Shown: one piece after another, positions 13,753 to 26,894 of the stretch | Layout of the letters: every line of letters begins with the position of its first letter | How positions within the stretch are numbered: the stretch's first letter is position 1 | Assembly (NCBI GenBank): GCA_961205875.1 | Contig: OY540814.1 | Span: forward strand, 11,638,993-11,702,992 | DNA: 64,000 nucleotides | Source of the DNA: Sialis fuliginosa | Taxonomy: Eukaryota > Arthropoda > Insecta > Megaloptera > Sialidae | Direction: 5' to 3' | Notes under the pieces: generated by a model | The model's database searches: none | Seen by the model: only the letters and a program-made list of their open reading frames with translations | Told to the model about the DNA's origin: nothing | Program-made: the position numbers and the translations under genes

Positions 13753-15197
13753 TAAGTAGTTATTATAAAAAAACACAGAATTTCGTTGAAAAGAGGAGAG
13801 TCTGCAGTTTTTAATGGTTATAGATAAAATTTAAGGAAATGTTTGTGCCTCAATTTATTTTATTTATGAATAATGTACTGAAATTATCGATAATTCTGTT
13901 GAAAATAACACACAAAAATTATTTAGTTCAGATTTATTGTCAAAAAATGGAGTGACTAACGCATAAGTTTCAATAAATAACACCGGCACACAAAAAAAAT
14001 TAAGTAGAATGTGCATTTGACCGGACCTACCTACGGGTACGTATTTTGGTCCGCTGAATCCGAATTCGAGGTCAGTTTGACCCCTACACCCTCGAAATTT
14101 CGAGAAAACTTCGAAAAACCGTAAAAATGATGAAAATCGGCAGTTTTAATGATAAAAAAATTTTTTGGAACTAAACTAAGCGTGATTTTCATGTATTTCG
14201 ATCCGCTGAATATGAATCGAAACTTTATTGAGACCACGAGCCATTTCAAATGTGAAAAAATTCCGAAAAAATATAGTTTTCATGATAAAAAAACTTTTTC
14301 TGGTCCAATTCAGATAAAATTTTATATCTTTTGATGTCTTCAATTCGCATCTTAATTTTTTTAGTCTATTCACCCTCTAAAGCTGGAAAAATTCGAAAAA
14401 ATTGTAAAAATTACCATTCATAACAGAAAAAAAATTGATTGAACATGATTTAATGCCTAAAATAAATACTCTATAACGTAGATATATCAAATAACTTGAA
14501 ATCTGTGAAAAACACAAGACATAAAAAGATAGAAATAAATGATTTTTACGAATCCTAAACTTTCCTTCGTTTGTATCGCACTCTTTTATCCTCAAATGAT
14601 CTTCGTAGTGGATTCCTCTTTCGTTTACGATTTTCTTCGGGTACTTCTCTTTTTTTTTTCTTCATTTTTTTTCGGAATTTTCGAGAGTTTTGTGTGATTT
14701 TTTCACATTTGAAATGGCTCGTGGTCTCAATAAAGTTTCGATTCATATTCAGCGGATCGAAATACATGAAAATCACGCTTAGTTTAGTTCCAAAAAATTT
14801 TTTTATCATTAAAACTGCCGATTTTCATCATTTTTACGGTTTTTCGAAGTTTTCTCGAAATTTCGAGGGTGTAGGGGTCAAACTGACCTCGAATTCGGAT
14901 TCAGCGGACCAAAATACGTACCCGTAGGTAGGTCCGGTCAAATGCACATTCTACTTAATTTTTTTTGTGTGCCGGTGTAATGAATTATAACCTTAGTGTG
15001 GTTTCGTTCTTAATGTTTTCCGAATTTACTACAAGAACTGCTATACACTTTTTCTTTTCGAGGGGAAAAATCAAATTATTCTACCATAGCCAAAACAAAA
15101 CTGCAGACTCTCCTCTTTTGAACGAAATTTTCGTTTTTTTAATAACTACATTCATTTATAAATGACAGCTGACTCAACACCTTTCCTTGGGACACCA
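13753..15197. mobile_element. Second copy of the CAGGGTGTC element, interrupted by a nested insertion
   Basis: 13753-13980 and 14981-15197 together correspond to 11250-11680 and to 25506-25947. The join is at 'aataaataa' / 'tgaattataacc', continuous in the copy at 25506. The left TIR is lost and the right end is degraded to 'gggacacca'. Confidence 0.75.
13981..14977. mobile_element. Harbinger-like non-autonomous element (281-base TIRs, TSD TAA), nested
   Basis: 997 bases. It begins CACCGGCACACAAAAAAAAT and ends with the inverse complement, GTGTGCCGGTG. The TIRs at 13981-14261 and 14697-14977 are almost perfect complements over 281 bases. TAA flanks it on both sides (13978-13980 and 14978-14980). 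The undisturbed repeat at 25650-25690 shows a single TAA at this place. A 3-bp TWA duplication is typical of PIF/Harbinger. The 435-base centre has no transposase. Paired open frames on both strands arise from the TIRs. Confidence 0.85.
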
Positions 15198-15199
15198 TA

Positions 15200-17035
15200 T
15201 AAATACATGTCACTTTTTGTATGGAAAAAAATTCACAATATTGTTTTACATTATTAGTATACAGAAGATTGACATTAAAATATCTGTAAAATGAGCAATA
15301 TGACAATAATAGAATTGCTAATAAAACAATTGAACGTCAAAATATATAGGAACAAGTGAATTTTATAGTCGGGAATATTCTATTTATAAAAGTGTGACGA
15401 AACTTTATATATATTTTTTAATTATTTTATTATTATTTTACAGATGTTAAGCAATTTATCTTTTTTCTTTTATTTCCAAAACATATTTTTTGGTATTATC
15501 TATTATAATAACAGTTGTTCCGTTTTATGATTTTATAAAAAAAATTCCTATTGTAAAACTTACTATTAATATACAGGAGGCTCCATTATTTTACAAAATA
15601 TCTCTGATTTTTTTTATACAAACCATTATTCATACTGAAAAATACTGATATTTTACCTATTTAACCGATCTTCAATAAGAACGCGTAATGTCTGTATTGT
15701 ATTACTTATTTATTATCTTTCCTAAATATTGGGATTTGTAGACGTTTTAATTAGGTCTATTATTATTTCTTAGCTACATTTGCACAATTTACGGTTGCAA
15801 TTACTAATCAAATATAATTCCAATTACCATAGAATGCAGCATAATACCGATTAATAATCACTAAAATTATCCTAATAATATCGAGATAATTTTTCTATTT
15901 ATTTACCAATAATCATCATTCAGTGATAGGAATTATAGCAAATATCAAATTTGAAGAATGAAAAAAAAATATTTTATTCTAAGAAATGTTTAGTCATTTC
16001 TTGTAATTCACTGAATTCCTCAAAAATATTCTAACAGTTATGATTGCCGATAATTACATTTTACGATCAAACACATGGAAAGTCTTCCAGGCACATAACA
16101 GAAAAATTTTACATGCGAGCCGAAAAACGGCACGTTTATTCAACAATAATTATATCTGAAGTCTTGGAGAATCTGGCGTGTTATCATACATATGATACAT
16201 GCAATGGCGTAGCTGCCAAACTTTACTATGAGAGTGAATTAAGAAAAATATTACGTGACATTGTAAAATTTAATTGTTGTTGTTTAATAATGTACATTAA
16301 AAATATTTCCTAATCTCCCAAAAATGCTTAGTTCTAAGCGTGGCGTATTTTTTTCGATTTTTTTAGGCATCCAAAACGATATTTTCATTAAAGAGTTTAA
16401 AATAATTTCTTAAAGTAAAAAAAATAAAATAAAACTGGATATTCTTCTGTTAGGGAAACTTAACACTATCTTTTTTTAATTACTAACTTTTATTTGAAAC
16501 ACTTCTTCAATAGTCAATAGTTCCGAAAATATTTGGCCGTACACTTTAAATTTGGAAACTCTATACCTATAACTTTCGACTTTATCAAACACTGCTTCAC
16601 CCGAATTAGTTCGTTTTAATATGATACCTATAACTTATATCCATATTCCACTGTTCTTAAATGGAGAAATATATTTTTTTTATTTGGAATTAAGTCGATT
16701 TTTTTATAACAAAAAATTTCGTCCCACATCATGTTAATGCAATAAATTACTCAAATACACAGGAAGAAACGTTGATTGGATTGTCTAGATACGATGTTTA
16801 AAAAAAGTGTATATTATAGATTACTATCTATTTTATAATTAGGCTTTGAAACAACACCACATTTATGATTTTTATGAATTTTCATGTTAATATAACAATT
16901 TTTAACAAAACTGTGTTTCATTGAAAAAGTATCCCACTAATTGTGACAAGCAGTGTATTAAAAAATATTGTTTTTGTTATATGTAAAACAATTGGCCAGT
17001 AATTCCTCAAAACACGACTATATATTAATCTCATC
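15200..17035. other. No confident gene; one 89-codon open stretch at 16044-16313
   Basis: The + strand frame at 16044-16313 reads without a stop and is less AT-biased than its flanks ('HGKSSRHITEKFYMRAEKRH'), but it opens on a non-ATG codon. It may be a fragment of a transposase or an unrelated exon. I do not recognise it. Confidence 0.3.
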
Positions 17036-17099
17036 GGGAAAGGGGGGGGGGGGGGTCTTAATTTTTTCAAGAAACCAGTGTAGATTTCTTCAACTGTGG

Positions 17100-17345
17100 T
17101 TTGTAAAATATATAGTTACGCCACTGCAAATACACAGGTGTGTTTACGTGGCGGCAGCAGATGGACCCTCGCCGGGAGCTGTGGAGGAGGCAGCAACAGG
17201 TCACGCACGTCTCTCTCTCTCTCTGTCTATCTCTGCCACTCACTCATCAATGGTTGCTCCGATCATCAAGCGAATTATCGACACGGTGCTGGAAGCTGTT
17301 ATGTGTAAATGCAATAATTGCCGCTGAACCTCACAATAATTTACG
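17100..17345. other. GC-rich island in AT-rich sequence
   Basis: From 'cgccactgcaaatacacagg' through 'ggcggcagcagatggaccct' and a (TC)n run to 'gctggaagctgttatgtg'. Open frames on both strands cross it but none has a recognisable domain or clear splice signals. It could be an untranslated exon, a promoter or a regulatory element of a neighbouring gene. It follows a G-run at 17041-17055. Confidence 0.4.
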
Positions 17346-17439
17346 AACGATTTTTGATGTGTTCGTTTCACCCCAAGTAAGGTATAGCTTGGTGTGTGTT
17401 CTATTCTCGTCCTAATTTTTTTGCGTATGTACATACATT

Positions 17440-20400
17440 GATTAAATAAGCATATTAGATATATATTAAATTTCTTTAGTAACCCATTAAAAGTTTATAC
17501 TTTCTGAAAGAGAACATAACTGATTACAGCCTCCATATTTACTTATTGTTAGTTTAATGTCGATTGGTTTTAATTTTCACTTATAAAAATATAAATTAAG
17601 TTCAATTTGTCGTGAAATTGAAATTTTTAAGTGACGCAACACGCTACAGGTCGCAAAACGTAATAAATTAACTGAAATATTTTTGAATTAACTTTATTTT
17701 TTATCATAATAGAACCTTATTAAAACTCAGCCAAATCGGATAACTAGAAGTTAGAAAATTTTCAGTTTATTAAACGGAAAATGATATTTCTGAAAAAATG
17801 TATTGTGAAATATTAAGTTACTTTGATAGTTAAAAAAATATCCACAGAGAAGCGCCACCAGTAGCTGTGCAACTGATATATAATAATCTGTTGTATTTTT
17901 TAATTATTTTATTCAAAGGTATGACTTTTTTGCAAATTACAATAATTGAACCTTGAACCTTGAGTTCTGTTTCATAACTATCATTACGTTACATTGTAGC
18001 GATATGCACAAATATTCTGCTAAATTGTAAGCAATGGCAACTATAGTATTGCGTAATCCCTTTGGTTAAATGTTTCTGTTGATTACAATTTTCAAAAAGG
18101 GACATTACGTAATACATGCGTAGAGACAACCGCGTAGAGGAGAATAGAGTCAGTCGTTATCACAGTCTTAAAGATGAGATTTATAAATTTTAAAAATGCT
18201 CAAAGTTGAATTTAAACTGTTTTTGATTATTTCTGCCCTTTAACGCTGTAATTCACTTTAAGGTATTGTTACCCTGTGGTAGCGAGATAGATGTAGGTTA
18301 ATTAATTAAGTGTAATATACCTATAAGTGTTAGTGAAAAATTTTGTTATTGTGTAATTACTAAGTTAATGTTTAGTGTATGTAGTTATTGTAAAACGCTC
18401 AATGTAGGTAAGTGAAAGATAGACGAATTCTTATTTATAAATATTCTTATAACTATTTGTATTTTGATGTACGTTTCTTGCTCCTAAGGTCTGTTCCAAC
18501 CTTCCAATTAAAGGATAATTTAACCAACAGTGTAAAATAATTAGCAAAACGCTACAACATCTATTATCAAGATAAAATTGATAAAAAAATAAAGTGAGTT
18601 TTTTTGTTGAAATTGAATATTTTTAATTTTGAAATATTATAACTGTACGATTAACGTATTATCATAAATGTAAGTATTATTTATTATTTGTGGAATACTT
18701 TTTTCGGTTTTTTTATTTATTTATTCTTTTGTGACGGTTTAATGTAAAAAAAAATATAATTATTAAGTGGGGTTATGTCATTTATTAATGTAATTACATA
18801 ATCACTATTATTACTACAATTGACAAAGTTGGCAACCTTATTAATTAATAGATTTTAATAACTTGAAGGGGTGAGCATTTTATGGTTATTTTTATTTACA
18901 TGGATATAGATACAAGATTTTAAGAATTGTGTAATCAAATTTTGATAAGTGTTTTAAAATATATTAGGTTAATTTTTGGTAGTTGTTTTTCGATAACGTC
19001 AAAGAAGTATAACTTCTAACGCGTGTACATAAGTATTTTATTATTTAGAATTTTTATCCACCAGATTTATTTACCGGTGTCGGATCTAAATATGTATATG
19101 TATAATATTTAATTCGATTAGTAAAGTAGATAGGTACCTCTTAAAAACTCAAATCTTTATAACGGTTTTGTTTTAACGCAAAGGCGTTTTCAAACTACGG
19201 TAAAAATGTTCTTATTTATTAAAATGAGTACCTACTGTAGTTCACCAAACCCTTTATTATTATTTTGTTTTAATAAACATCTAACACATGATAAATTATC
19301 ACTCCAATAAATCAGAAAAAGTACATTACAGCATTTAATATATGCAAAACCAACTGGAGCTTTCATTTCAAGTCGATAATATGAAAAAATAATATAATGA
19401 ACACAACATGTATACTGTATACTTGTCCGTATAGAGAAGTAATTAATGCATTAAGCAAATGATTTAAATATGTTTGCGAATACTAACGTTATACAGAGAT
19501 TATGAATACGCAATAACTGATAACAACTTAATCAAATTGTGTTTAATGATTACTTTATTCAAACAAATATGAATTATTTATATCATTGCAATTTATTTAA
19601 TAAAGGCTTTCAGCATTGTAAATACCAATTATTGTTTCTGTTACTTGAAAGAATATTATATACTATATATATATAATTGTTTCGTGTCTGTAAATGTATT
19701 ATATTATGCATTATTACATTGTAAGTTTACTGACTTGTATGTAATTTGCTCGTCAGTTTTTAAATTTTAATTGATGCACTTTTTAAAAATATAAGTGTTT
19801 AAATAATAATTTAATGTAACATATTGATTTTTATGATTTTTTATTAATTTATTCAATTATAATTTGCGCATTTATTTTGTATCTCTGTATACTTTATGAT
19901 AATACATCGAGGATTTTTTTGAAGTTATACTTCTTTAGGCGCACCGAGACAAATTTTTACTGGGTATAAAAAGTCTGATTAGTCACGTTCGGAAATGTAA
20001 CACGTCGGAAGTAAGACGCTCTTCGGATCAACTCAGGGATCTGAACGAAGGAGATTAAATTAATGTAATGAAACATAATGTTCTCACTCTTTCAGTAGCT
20101 TATACTACTGTATGCACGTCTTTGTCATTCGCTCGTGGTGCGTTATATTTTTGGTGGAGTGTACAACGTTTACACGGGTTATTATTTCGTGTTACGTTTA
20201 CATTAGCATTACATTAAGAATTTTATTAGATATTATGTTTATATTTTATAATTATGTTAATGGTTTTTAAAGTGATTATTAATTTGTTTCTATAGGGAAA
20301 TAAATGTTTTCTTGTTTCATATATTTTTTCCGAAACTAAGATTTTAATAATTGAAAAAAATGTTTTATTTGAGGTTAATTTTTAGTATAGTTCACGCTAT

Positions 20401-20480
20401 ATAACGCGTATACTAAAGTTTCAGTTTTCCACCTATGAAAGTCAACCAAACCAAATCGGCTCTGCAGATTGGGTGGTGTA
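17440..20480. other. No gene recognised
   Basis: AT-rich. A small fold-back ('gtattgcgtaatcccttt' with 'aaagggacattacgtaatac') spans 18047-18115. Two 'gaagt(t)atacttct' phrases occur at 19003 and 19920. No coding signal. Confidence 0.5.
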
Positions 20481-20490
20481 TAGAGACCTT

Positions 20491-20632
20491 CAGATTTTCA
20501 TAAAATATTTATAGCCACGAACATGCACAGAAAAAATATCTAACTATTGGTGAAAACCGCATTGAAATCAGTTTAGTAATTCTCGAGTCTATAAGCCTCA
20601 TACAAACGAACATTCATTTTTATATATATTAT
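20491..20632. repeat. Short interspersed repeat, copy
   Basis: Same orientation as the copy at 36620. Ends in TATATATATT. Confidence 0.75.
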
Positions 20633-21109
20633 ATAGAGATATACCTACTTCGTATACATATAGGGCCTTATAAAAAAATAAAAATATGTAGTTAAATTCT
20701 TACCTTTATAATAATGTTTAAATAGCATCAAAGTTTTATAACAAAAGAGTTAAATTCGCTACTGTATTAACTCCAGCACAAAATCAACGTTTTGCAGTCA
20801 TTCAATTTACGCAACAATCAAATGTCACATAAATTGTTTGTGCACATTGAAAACTTTAGCTAATTTGATTTTATTTAAAAAAGAATCTGTCACCACGAAT
20901 AATTACCATCAAGTTGATGAATTAAAAACAAAAACAGAACATTTAACAACCTTTTAACGAAATTACAAAACATATCATCGGGCGTAAATGATATATGTGT
21001 ATTTGTTCAAAAGCCCGAAAACTCGCACAATAAACAATATAAAAGAATAATCATAACAAACGACAAAACAACGTTGGGATTTTTTTTTCGAAATCCATAG
21101 GCATTATGC

Positions 21110-21325
21110 CAGTTTATAAATTAACACAGCGACGGGTCCCTTTGATGTCGGTAAACGCGTTGTCTGAAATATCGGCTGACAGATTTATTATCACCCCCGC
21201 AATTGTTCCAATTATTTATGAGTTGTTCATCTCTCCGCGTACCGGTCATTTCGCAATAATGGTACGGTCAGGTGTGGGACAGTAGCATATACAATCGCTG
21301 GATCTTGTCTCGTCTAGACATTTTT
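21110..21325. other. GC-richer non-repeat island
   Basis: 'cgggtccctttgatgtcggt', 'ttgttcatctctccgcgtac' and 'tggtacggtcaggtgtggga' lie between AT-rich blocks. No frame and no second copy. Possible conserved non-coding element. Confidence 0.35.
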
Positions 21326-21559
21326 TTGTTAACCCCTTACTGCGTGGATTTTTTTTTTCAATGCAAAAAAATTATATGTTATAAAACATGGTAAGAAATA
21401 TAAAGAAAAAATAGTAAAAAAAATATTTAACTATTTTATTGGCAAACATATATTATGACATAGGTATATAATATATGCACTTTTGAAATTAACTAGTAAG
21501 GGGTTTACATAAATATATTAACAATATTTTAAAAATATATAGATTATTACTGTGAATCA

Positions 21560-21820
21560 CAGTCTGTCTGTCTGTGTACGATTTTCTCAGTAACTACTGA
21601 ACGGATTTTATTCCGGTTTTCAATATTGGATAGAGTGTTTCACGAGGAAGGTTTAGGAATAATTTTAGTAAATTTGTGGATATTTTCTGTAAATTTCAAG
21701 AAGTCGGAAATATCTTCGCGTGCGGTTCGTAAATAGGAAGCAATAAGTGAAAACAATGTTTAGTATGTTAATTACGGATTAAATTTATATTCCCGGGTAA
21801 CACCGGGTCCAATGCGCTAG
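21560..21820. repeat. Interspersed repeat with CTGTCTGTC start and GCGCTAG end
   Basis: The fullest copy of this family. It runs from 'agtctgtctgtctgtg' through 'tactgaacggattttattcc', 'tttcacgaggaaggttta' and 'tgtaaatttcaagaag' to 'cccgggtaacaccgggtcc' and 'aatgcgctag'. Other copies are at 10107-10254, 24921-25210, 35800-36428 and 22955-23035. Probably the 3' part of a retroelement. Confidence 0.7.
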
Positions 21821-22554
21821 TTTATTTATAAAATGTATTAATATTTTATTTATATGAACTTTATAAAATAATCATGGCGTCCACTAGTTGGGGGGGGGGG
21901 GGGGGAATGACAAAACTCTAACTTGAAAGCTTTATAAAATATGAACTCTTAAATTGTGATATAATTTAAAAATGTATAACTGTTCCTTTGAAATTTATAG
22001 CCCTTGTACGTACAGTAGTTCTTATATTCATTAAAATTTTATCTATCTATATAATAAATAATGTAGTTCTTTTAATTCGACACCTGTGTTAAACAACAGT
22101 AGTAACTCAGTACGTAAACATCATGAAATATTCAGTTACTAATTAAAACATTTGAAGAATGTTTTAAAAGAGAATTAATTAAAAATAATTATGAATAAAT
22201 TCTAAACAAAGTAAACAATTATAATAATGTAGTACAAGTACCTATAAACAACCGAACCACTGACCATTTAGGAAAATTTTACATTTTAATTTTTCATACA
22301 TGTGTAACCATAATATCTAGTACAAGATATTTAATATTAGTATTAATTTAATATGTACAATTATATTATACATTTAAAAGTTCATAAAAGTTGTATAGGT
22401 ATTTATAATTATATAATATAGTAGCCAGAAGTTACCACGTGACTGTAAATTAATAAAGACCAAAGTTGATAACTTTCGAACAAAAGGTGAGGGAGGTTGA
22501 AACCTCGAAAATGTACAACTTCAAGCCAAGACTTTCGAATAACATATTACTTAC

Positions 22555-22619
22555 CTTCCTTATGACACGTAGTCGGAATAATACACATGTGTATTATCCG
22601 ACTACGTGCCATAAGGAAG
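22555..22619. repeat. Near-perfect 65-base palindrome
   Basis: 'CTTCCTTATGACACGTAGTC' with 'GGAATAATACACA' is followed at once by its inverse, with one mismatch and one single-base indel and effectively no loop (centre ACATGT). An open frame across it is an artefact of the symmetry. Confidence 0.75.
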
Positions 22620-22744
22620 CAGCTATCACAAAAATTTGCTTAACCCCAATTTTATCAAATTCTGTCATGTAAATCTCTAAATAGACCGATCAGAACCCAC
22701 CAACCGATGTAAAAAAGACCCCGTGTCAAAATATCAATTTTGAC

Positions 22745-22840
22745 TTTTTAACCCTTTAGATGCGGCGAACCGATATATCGGCTTTACACTTAACGTTGCT
22801 GAAGTGCGGCGAGCCGACATATACGCAAGGCTATACAAAA
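22745..22840. repeat. Possible piggyBac-like end (TTAACCCTTTAGATGCGG)
   Basis: TTAA is followed by CCCTTTAGATGCGGCGAACC and, 50 bases on, a similar 'gtgcggcgagccgacatata'. TTAACCCTTT is a common piggyBac-like terminus with subterminal repeats. The other end was not found, so this is tentative. Confidence 0.35.
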
Positions 22841-23288
22841 CATTTCTCGTTATTTACCGGTATGAAACTTTGTCACCACATTGGAAACACGTGTCCTTGT
22901 CTTGGACATTTGAAATATTGGCAATTACTTGTATATATATAGCTTTATTAATGCATTCGACCTGGTGTTACCCGGGTTAAAATCCACAAATTATACATTT
23001 AAACCTTACTCTTGAAACACATACATATACAATTGCTTACTTAAATAATGCTACGACAGTACTACAATAAATAATGTCGGTAATAATCCTTAGGTTGTTT
23101 GTATATTACCCGGAAGTTGCAGCAAAATTTTACTTTCAAGGTACAAAAACTATAATATGACACTTAAAGCTTCAAACAATGACTAAAATTGAAATAATTT
23201 GGTGAGCAAACAAAGGACAGGGTTGCCAAAATAACACGTAATTCAGAGAGTTGCAGCTACAGTGGTTGGATTTCTAGAGCAATTGTCC

Positions 23289-23818
23289 CAAGGTACAAGC
23301 TTTTCCCCTATATAAAGACAAGGTAGTTTCAATAGCTCCCCTTGACCAATCAGCATTTGCGCGGGAATACGTCACCCAAGGGATATATTCAAATGTTATA
23401 AATGTATAATTAGTACAGTAAAAATAGATTTTTCGAACACAATAATTTCTTTATCAACGGAAATTGGTATAAAGATAGTTTAGTACCTACACTTTAAGAA
23501 ACTGATGATGTAGTCGACCAAGGGGTGCAAAGCTGCAAAGGTAGTTTTGTATGGGGTGAAAGGGGAGAAATACTGTTTTTACGCGAATAACTTCAAAATG
23601 GCAACTGCACTCATCAGTTTTTTAATTAATGTAAAGGTACCAAACTATCTCTGTAGCAATTTTCGTTGATAAAGGAATTATTGTGTTCGGAAAATCTATT
23701 TTTACTGTACTAATTATACATTTATAGCATTTGAATATATCCCCTGGGTGACGTAATTCCCACACTAACGTTGATTGGTCAAGGAGCTATTAATACTACC
23801 TTGTCTTTATATACCTTG
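23289..23818. mobile_element. MITE with TATAAAGACAAGGTAGT ends
   Basis: 'TATAAAGACAAGGTAGTTTC' at 23311 mirrors 'CTACCTTGTCTTTATA' at 23796-23811, with 'caaggta' outside on both sides. Inner pairs 'tatattcaaatgttataaat' and 'atttatagcatttgaatata', and 'aaaatagatttttcgaacac' and 'gttcggaaaatctattttta', show arms of about 200 bases. Confidence 0.7.
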
Positions 23819-24669
23819 TAAATACCATTACTTTATTTGTCCATTGATTATTGACACTTCTTAGGGAACAATGAAAAAAAAAACTTTTTTATTTATGCAC
23901 GAATTGTGAAGCTAGTCATTGAAAAGCAATTTTTTCTATAAGAAATAAAATAAAGATTATCTACAAGGTGCAGATTACCAAATCAATTAAATTATTTTCC
24001 CCAAATTTCGTCTCAAATTTCTAATACTTACTTTTTAGTTGATATCAGTGGCAAAGTAAGTAAGTTCGTAAATAAATGACATATTGGAAGAAAGAAAAAA
24101 TATCATACAATAACAAACATAATTCAAATAATATCAAAAGATTACCGCAAAATCCTAGATTTGAAATCCGAATCGCATTTCTCGTAAATCATTTTATAAG
24201 TTTACGACTCATTATCTGACAAACAGAAATGCCTAAATATAAATTAACCTTGTTCACGAAACTTGCCAATGATCGAAACTAAAAAATAAACAAAAATATC
24301 AGCTTTTAATTCTTAGGACCAGAAGTCTTTTATAACTTACATAATCATGCATGTAAATGTTCTGGAGATATTTATAATATTCCCATGCAGCTGTGTCATT
24401 GGGAATTTCATTATAATTTATTGGCACTGTTTTTAAATATGTATTATACAAACACTTTCCAGTGAAATAAAAACTCGTTATATTTTTATAAAAGCTATTT
24501 TTAATAAGCACGATTAAAAATAAATATATCTGACAATTTTATATAATAAAACACATAAATTAGACAACATTGCTTATTGCAAAGAATTAAAAAAAAAAAC
24601 TATATTATTAATTTAATATTTATATATTATACGTACCTAAGTATCATATGTATTTTTTGCCATTAGTAT

Positions 24670-25325
24670 CAGGCCCGGATACAATCGGCGAGAAACCGGG
24701 CAAAGGCCCGGTGGACCGATCAAATTAAAAATACTAATATGTATAGCCAACCAAACATATGTATTTAGGCTAGGGAACAAATTAAACAAGCACTTTTTTA
24801 AAATAAATATTGAACAGTAAATTTTGTGTTTCAGCAATAGTTAATATAAACTAGCGTTAAGAAAAGACTTTTTGTTCATTAAAGAAATAAATTGACACAT
24901 AGAAAAAAATAATAGAAAAGTTTCCTGGTAGTTTGAAAATATAATTTTACACGATGTTCTCAATAACTACCGAACGGATTTTATTCTGCTTTTCACTAAT
25001 GGATAGGTTAGGTATAGGTATATAATTTGTGGATATTTTGATTAAATTTCACGAAATCAGAAAAAACCAATTCGTGGTGAACTCTGTGTCGTAGGCGTGT
25101 TGGGGGGGGGGGCATGTTGGGTGGTCATGTTGGGTGGGCATGTTGAATACTTTAGATAACTATGATTTTGTGGATATTAACCCGGGTAACACCGAGTCCA
25201 ATGCGCTAGTATTTAATAAACAAAAAACCCTCGTAGCATCACGTCAATTTATTCAAACTAAACATTATACGGACCGGTCCATTACTTTTGGCCCTGGCCG
25301 GTGTTAGAGCTCGTATCCAGCCCTG
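24670..25325. mobile_element. Decayed hAT-like element with CAGG(G)CCGGATAC ends, invaded by another repeat
   Basis: The left end CAGGCCCGGATACAATCGGC is mirrored by the right end 'gagctcgtatccagccctg', and both ends carry GGACCG-type blocks. The flanks share only ATTA. The GCGCTAG-ended repeat (24921-25210) sits inside it. Confidence 0.55.
24921..25210. repeat. GCGCTAG-ended repeat nested in a hAT-like element
   Basis: Carries the family core 'actaccgaacggattttatt' and the end 'cccgggtaacaccgagtcca'. It also has a GCATGTTGGGTGG short array near 25111-25145. Confidence 0.65.
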
Positions 25326-25505
25326 ATTACCTTAACTATATAAAATGTGATATTTTTTTCTAATACTTAAGCCTTCAAAATTTATTGCCATATTTGTATA
25401 ATCCTAAATTCTTTAGTTGACCTTAAGCTACTCTGGTTCCATAATTTGTATTTCTGTTACGCGCGTATTCATGAGAATCCGTAAAATATAATAAAACTCA
25501 TAAAA

Positions 25506-25947
25506 AATGGGTATAACTAAAACTTAATGTTAATGTTTGTGCATCAATTTATTTTATTGATGAAAAATATTCTAAAATTATCGATTATTCTGTTAAAAAT
25601 AACACAAAAAATCATTTTAAAGCGGATTTATTTCCCAAAAATAGAGTAACGTAACTTATAAGTTTAAATAAATAATGAATTATAACCTTTCACTCATAAC
25701 TTTATATTTTTCGTATTTAATACGAAACCCCCTACAAGAACTGCGATACACTTTTTCTCTCGAAAAGAAGCACTTTTCGAGAGTAAAAGTCAGATTATTC
25801 ATTTTGTTGCACACGTACTTGCTTCTACCAGAACCCGAATAAAATTGCAGACTCTCCTCTTTTCAATAGAATTTTTATTTTTTTCATAACAGCATCAATT
25901 TGAAAATGACAACTGATTAGTTTGAAAACCTGCCGTGGGAGACCCTG
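25506..25947. mobile_element. Third copy of the CAGGGTGTC element, left-truncated
   Basis: Begins inside the element ('atgggtataactaaaactta') and runs to the right end 'gtgggagaccctg' followed by TA. It contains the uninterrupted 'aaataaataatgaattataa' segment that serves as the empty site for the Harbinger-like insertion at 13981. Confidence 0.75.
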
Positions 25948-26894
25948 TACTTACTTTATTAGAGTAGATAAAAATAACAATAAAAGATTAACTGCTGGTA
26001 TATCTATCTTCTTTAGGTCAACATTTTATCATATATTACTTACATTGGGTATTTCTTAAGTGTCCAAATAAATTATGAATTTTATGAATGTGGCAATATT
26101 TAAAAAAAATACATTAACCAATATTTTTATTTATGTGCACCTACCATACATAAATGTTTTGTTTATTGCATCTACCTACATTTAACAGCATAAATAAAAT
26201 CTAAAATTACTAACAATGCTATATTACACAAATACTTGCTTTGTTTCAATGTAAATTGTGATTTATTTACAATTTCATTTTTGTGTGTTATTTATTTGTT
26301 ATAAATATAGTTTGTTGTTGTGTTATTCCTTTAGTTGAAAACATATTATTCATACCTTCGGTATTTAATAAAAATAAACAATTATATAACATTGTAGCGA
26401 TGTATAGAAATATATTAAATATGTTGTTATAATAAAAGACGAAAATAATATAATGATATTATCGAAAATAACGTAAGACACTTCCTAGTCGTTATCTACC
26501 AAAATAGATGTTAGCATTGGCGTCAACTACTTTTTTCTACGTTTAAATTCAGAAGAGTTTACTTATCCTTAATATATATAAAGCTCAATGTCTCTCTGTC
26601 TGTCTGTCCGTTAATGCGTTTATCACACGATAAACACTTCTCCAATTTACGTGTTTTTTTTTAGTATATAGATATGTTCTCTGGTTAGGTTATAGAATAT
26701 ATTTTGTTACATTAGATAAAATAAGGAACAAGCAGTGACGATAATAGTACATCAAGTCGAAAAAAAGTGACGCCAGCGCGTTGTACTACCTTCAAAACGT
26801 ACCGAAAAGTTGTTTTCCGCATAGCGGCTGTGTTTGTGTGTCTGAATATAGAATTTTCTTTCGTTCACAATAACTACTGTAAAAATGCACCGAT

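Noticed and set aside
14555..14927. Open frames on both strands with a lysine/arginine-rich segment
   Set aside because: Most of the sequence is the TIR of the Harbinger-like element. The same peptide recurs from the left TIR, and the basic stretch comes from an A-rich tract with no domain.
16968..17434. Four overlapping frames across the GC-rich island
   Set aside because: Their length follows from the high GC content. None has a domain, consistent splice sites or a preferred frame.
22466..22942. Two short frames at the 65-base palindrome and the CCCTTTAGATGCGG repeat
   Set aside because: Both are explained by the palindrome and by a probable transposon end.
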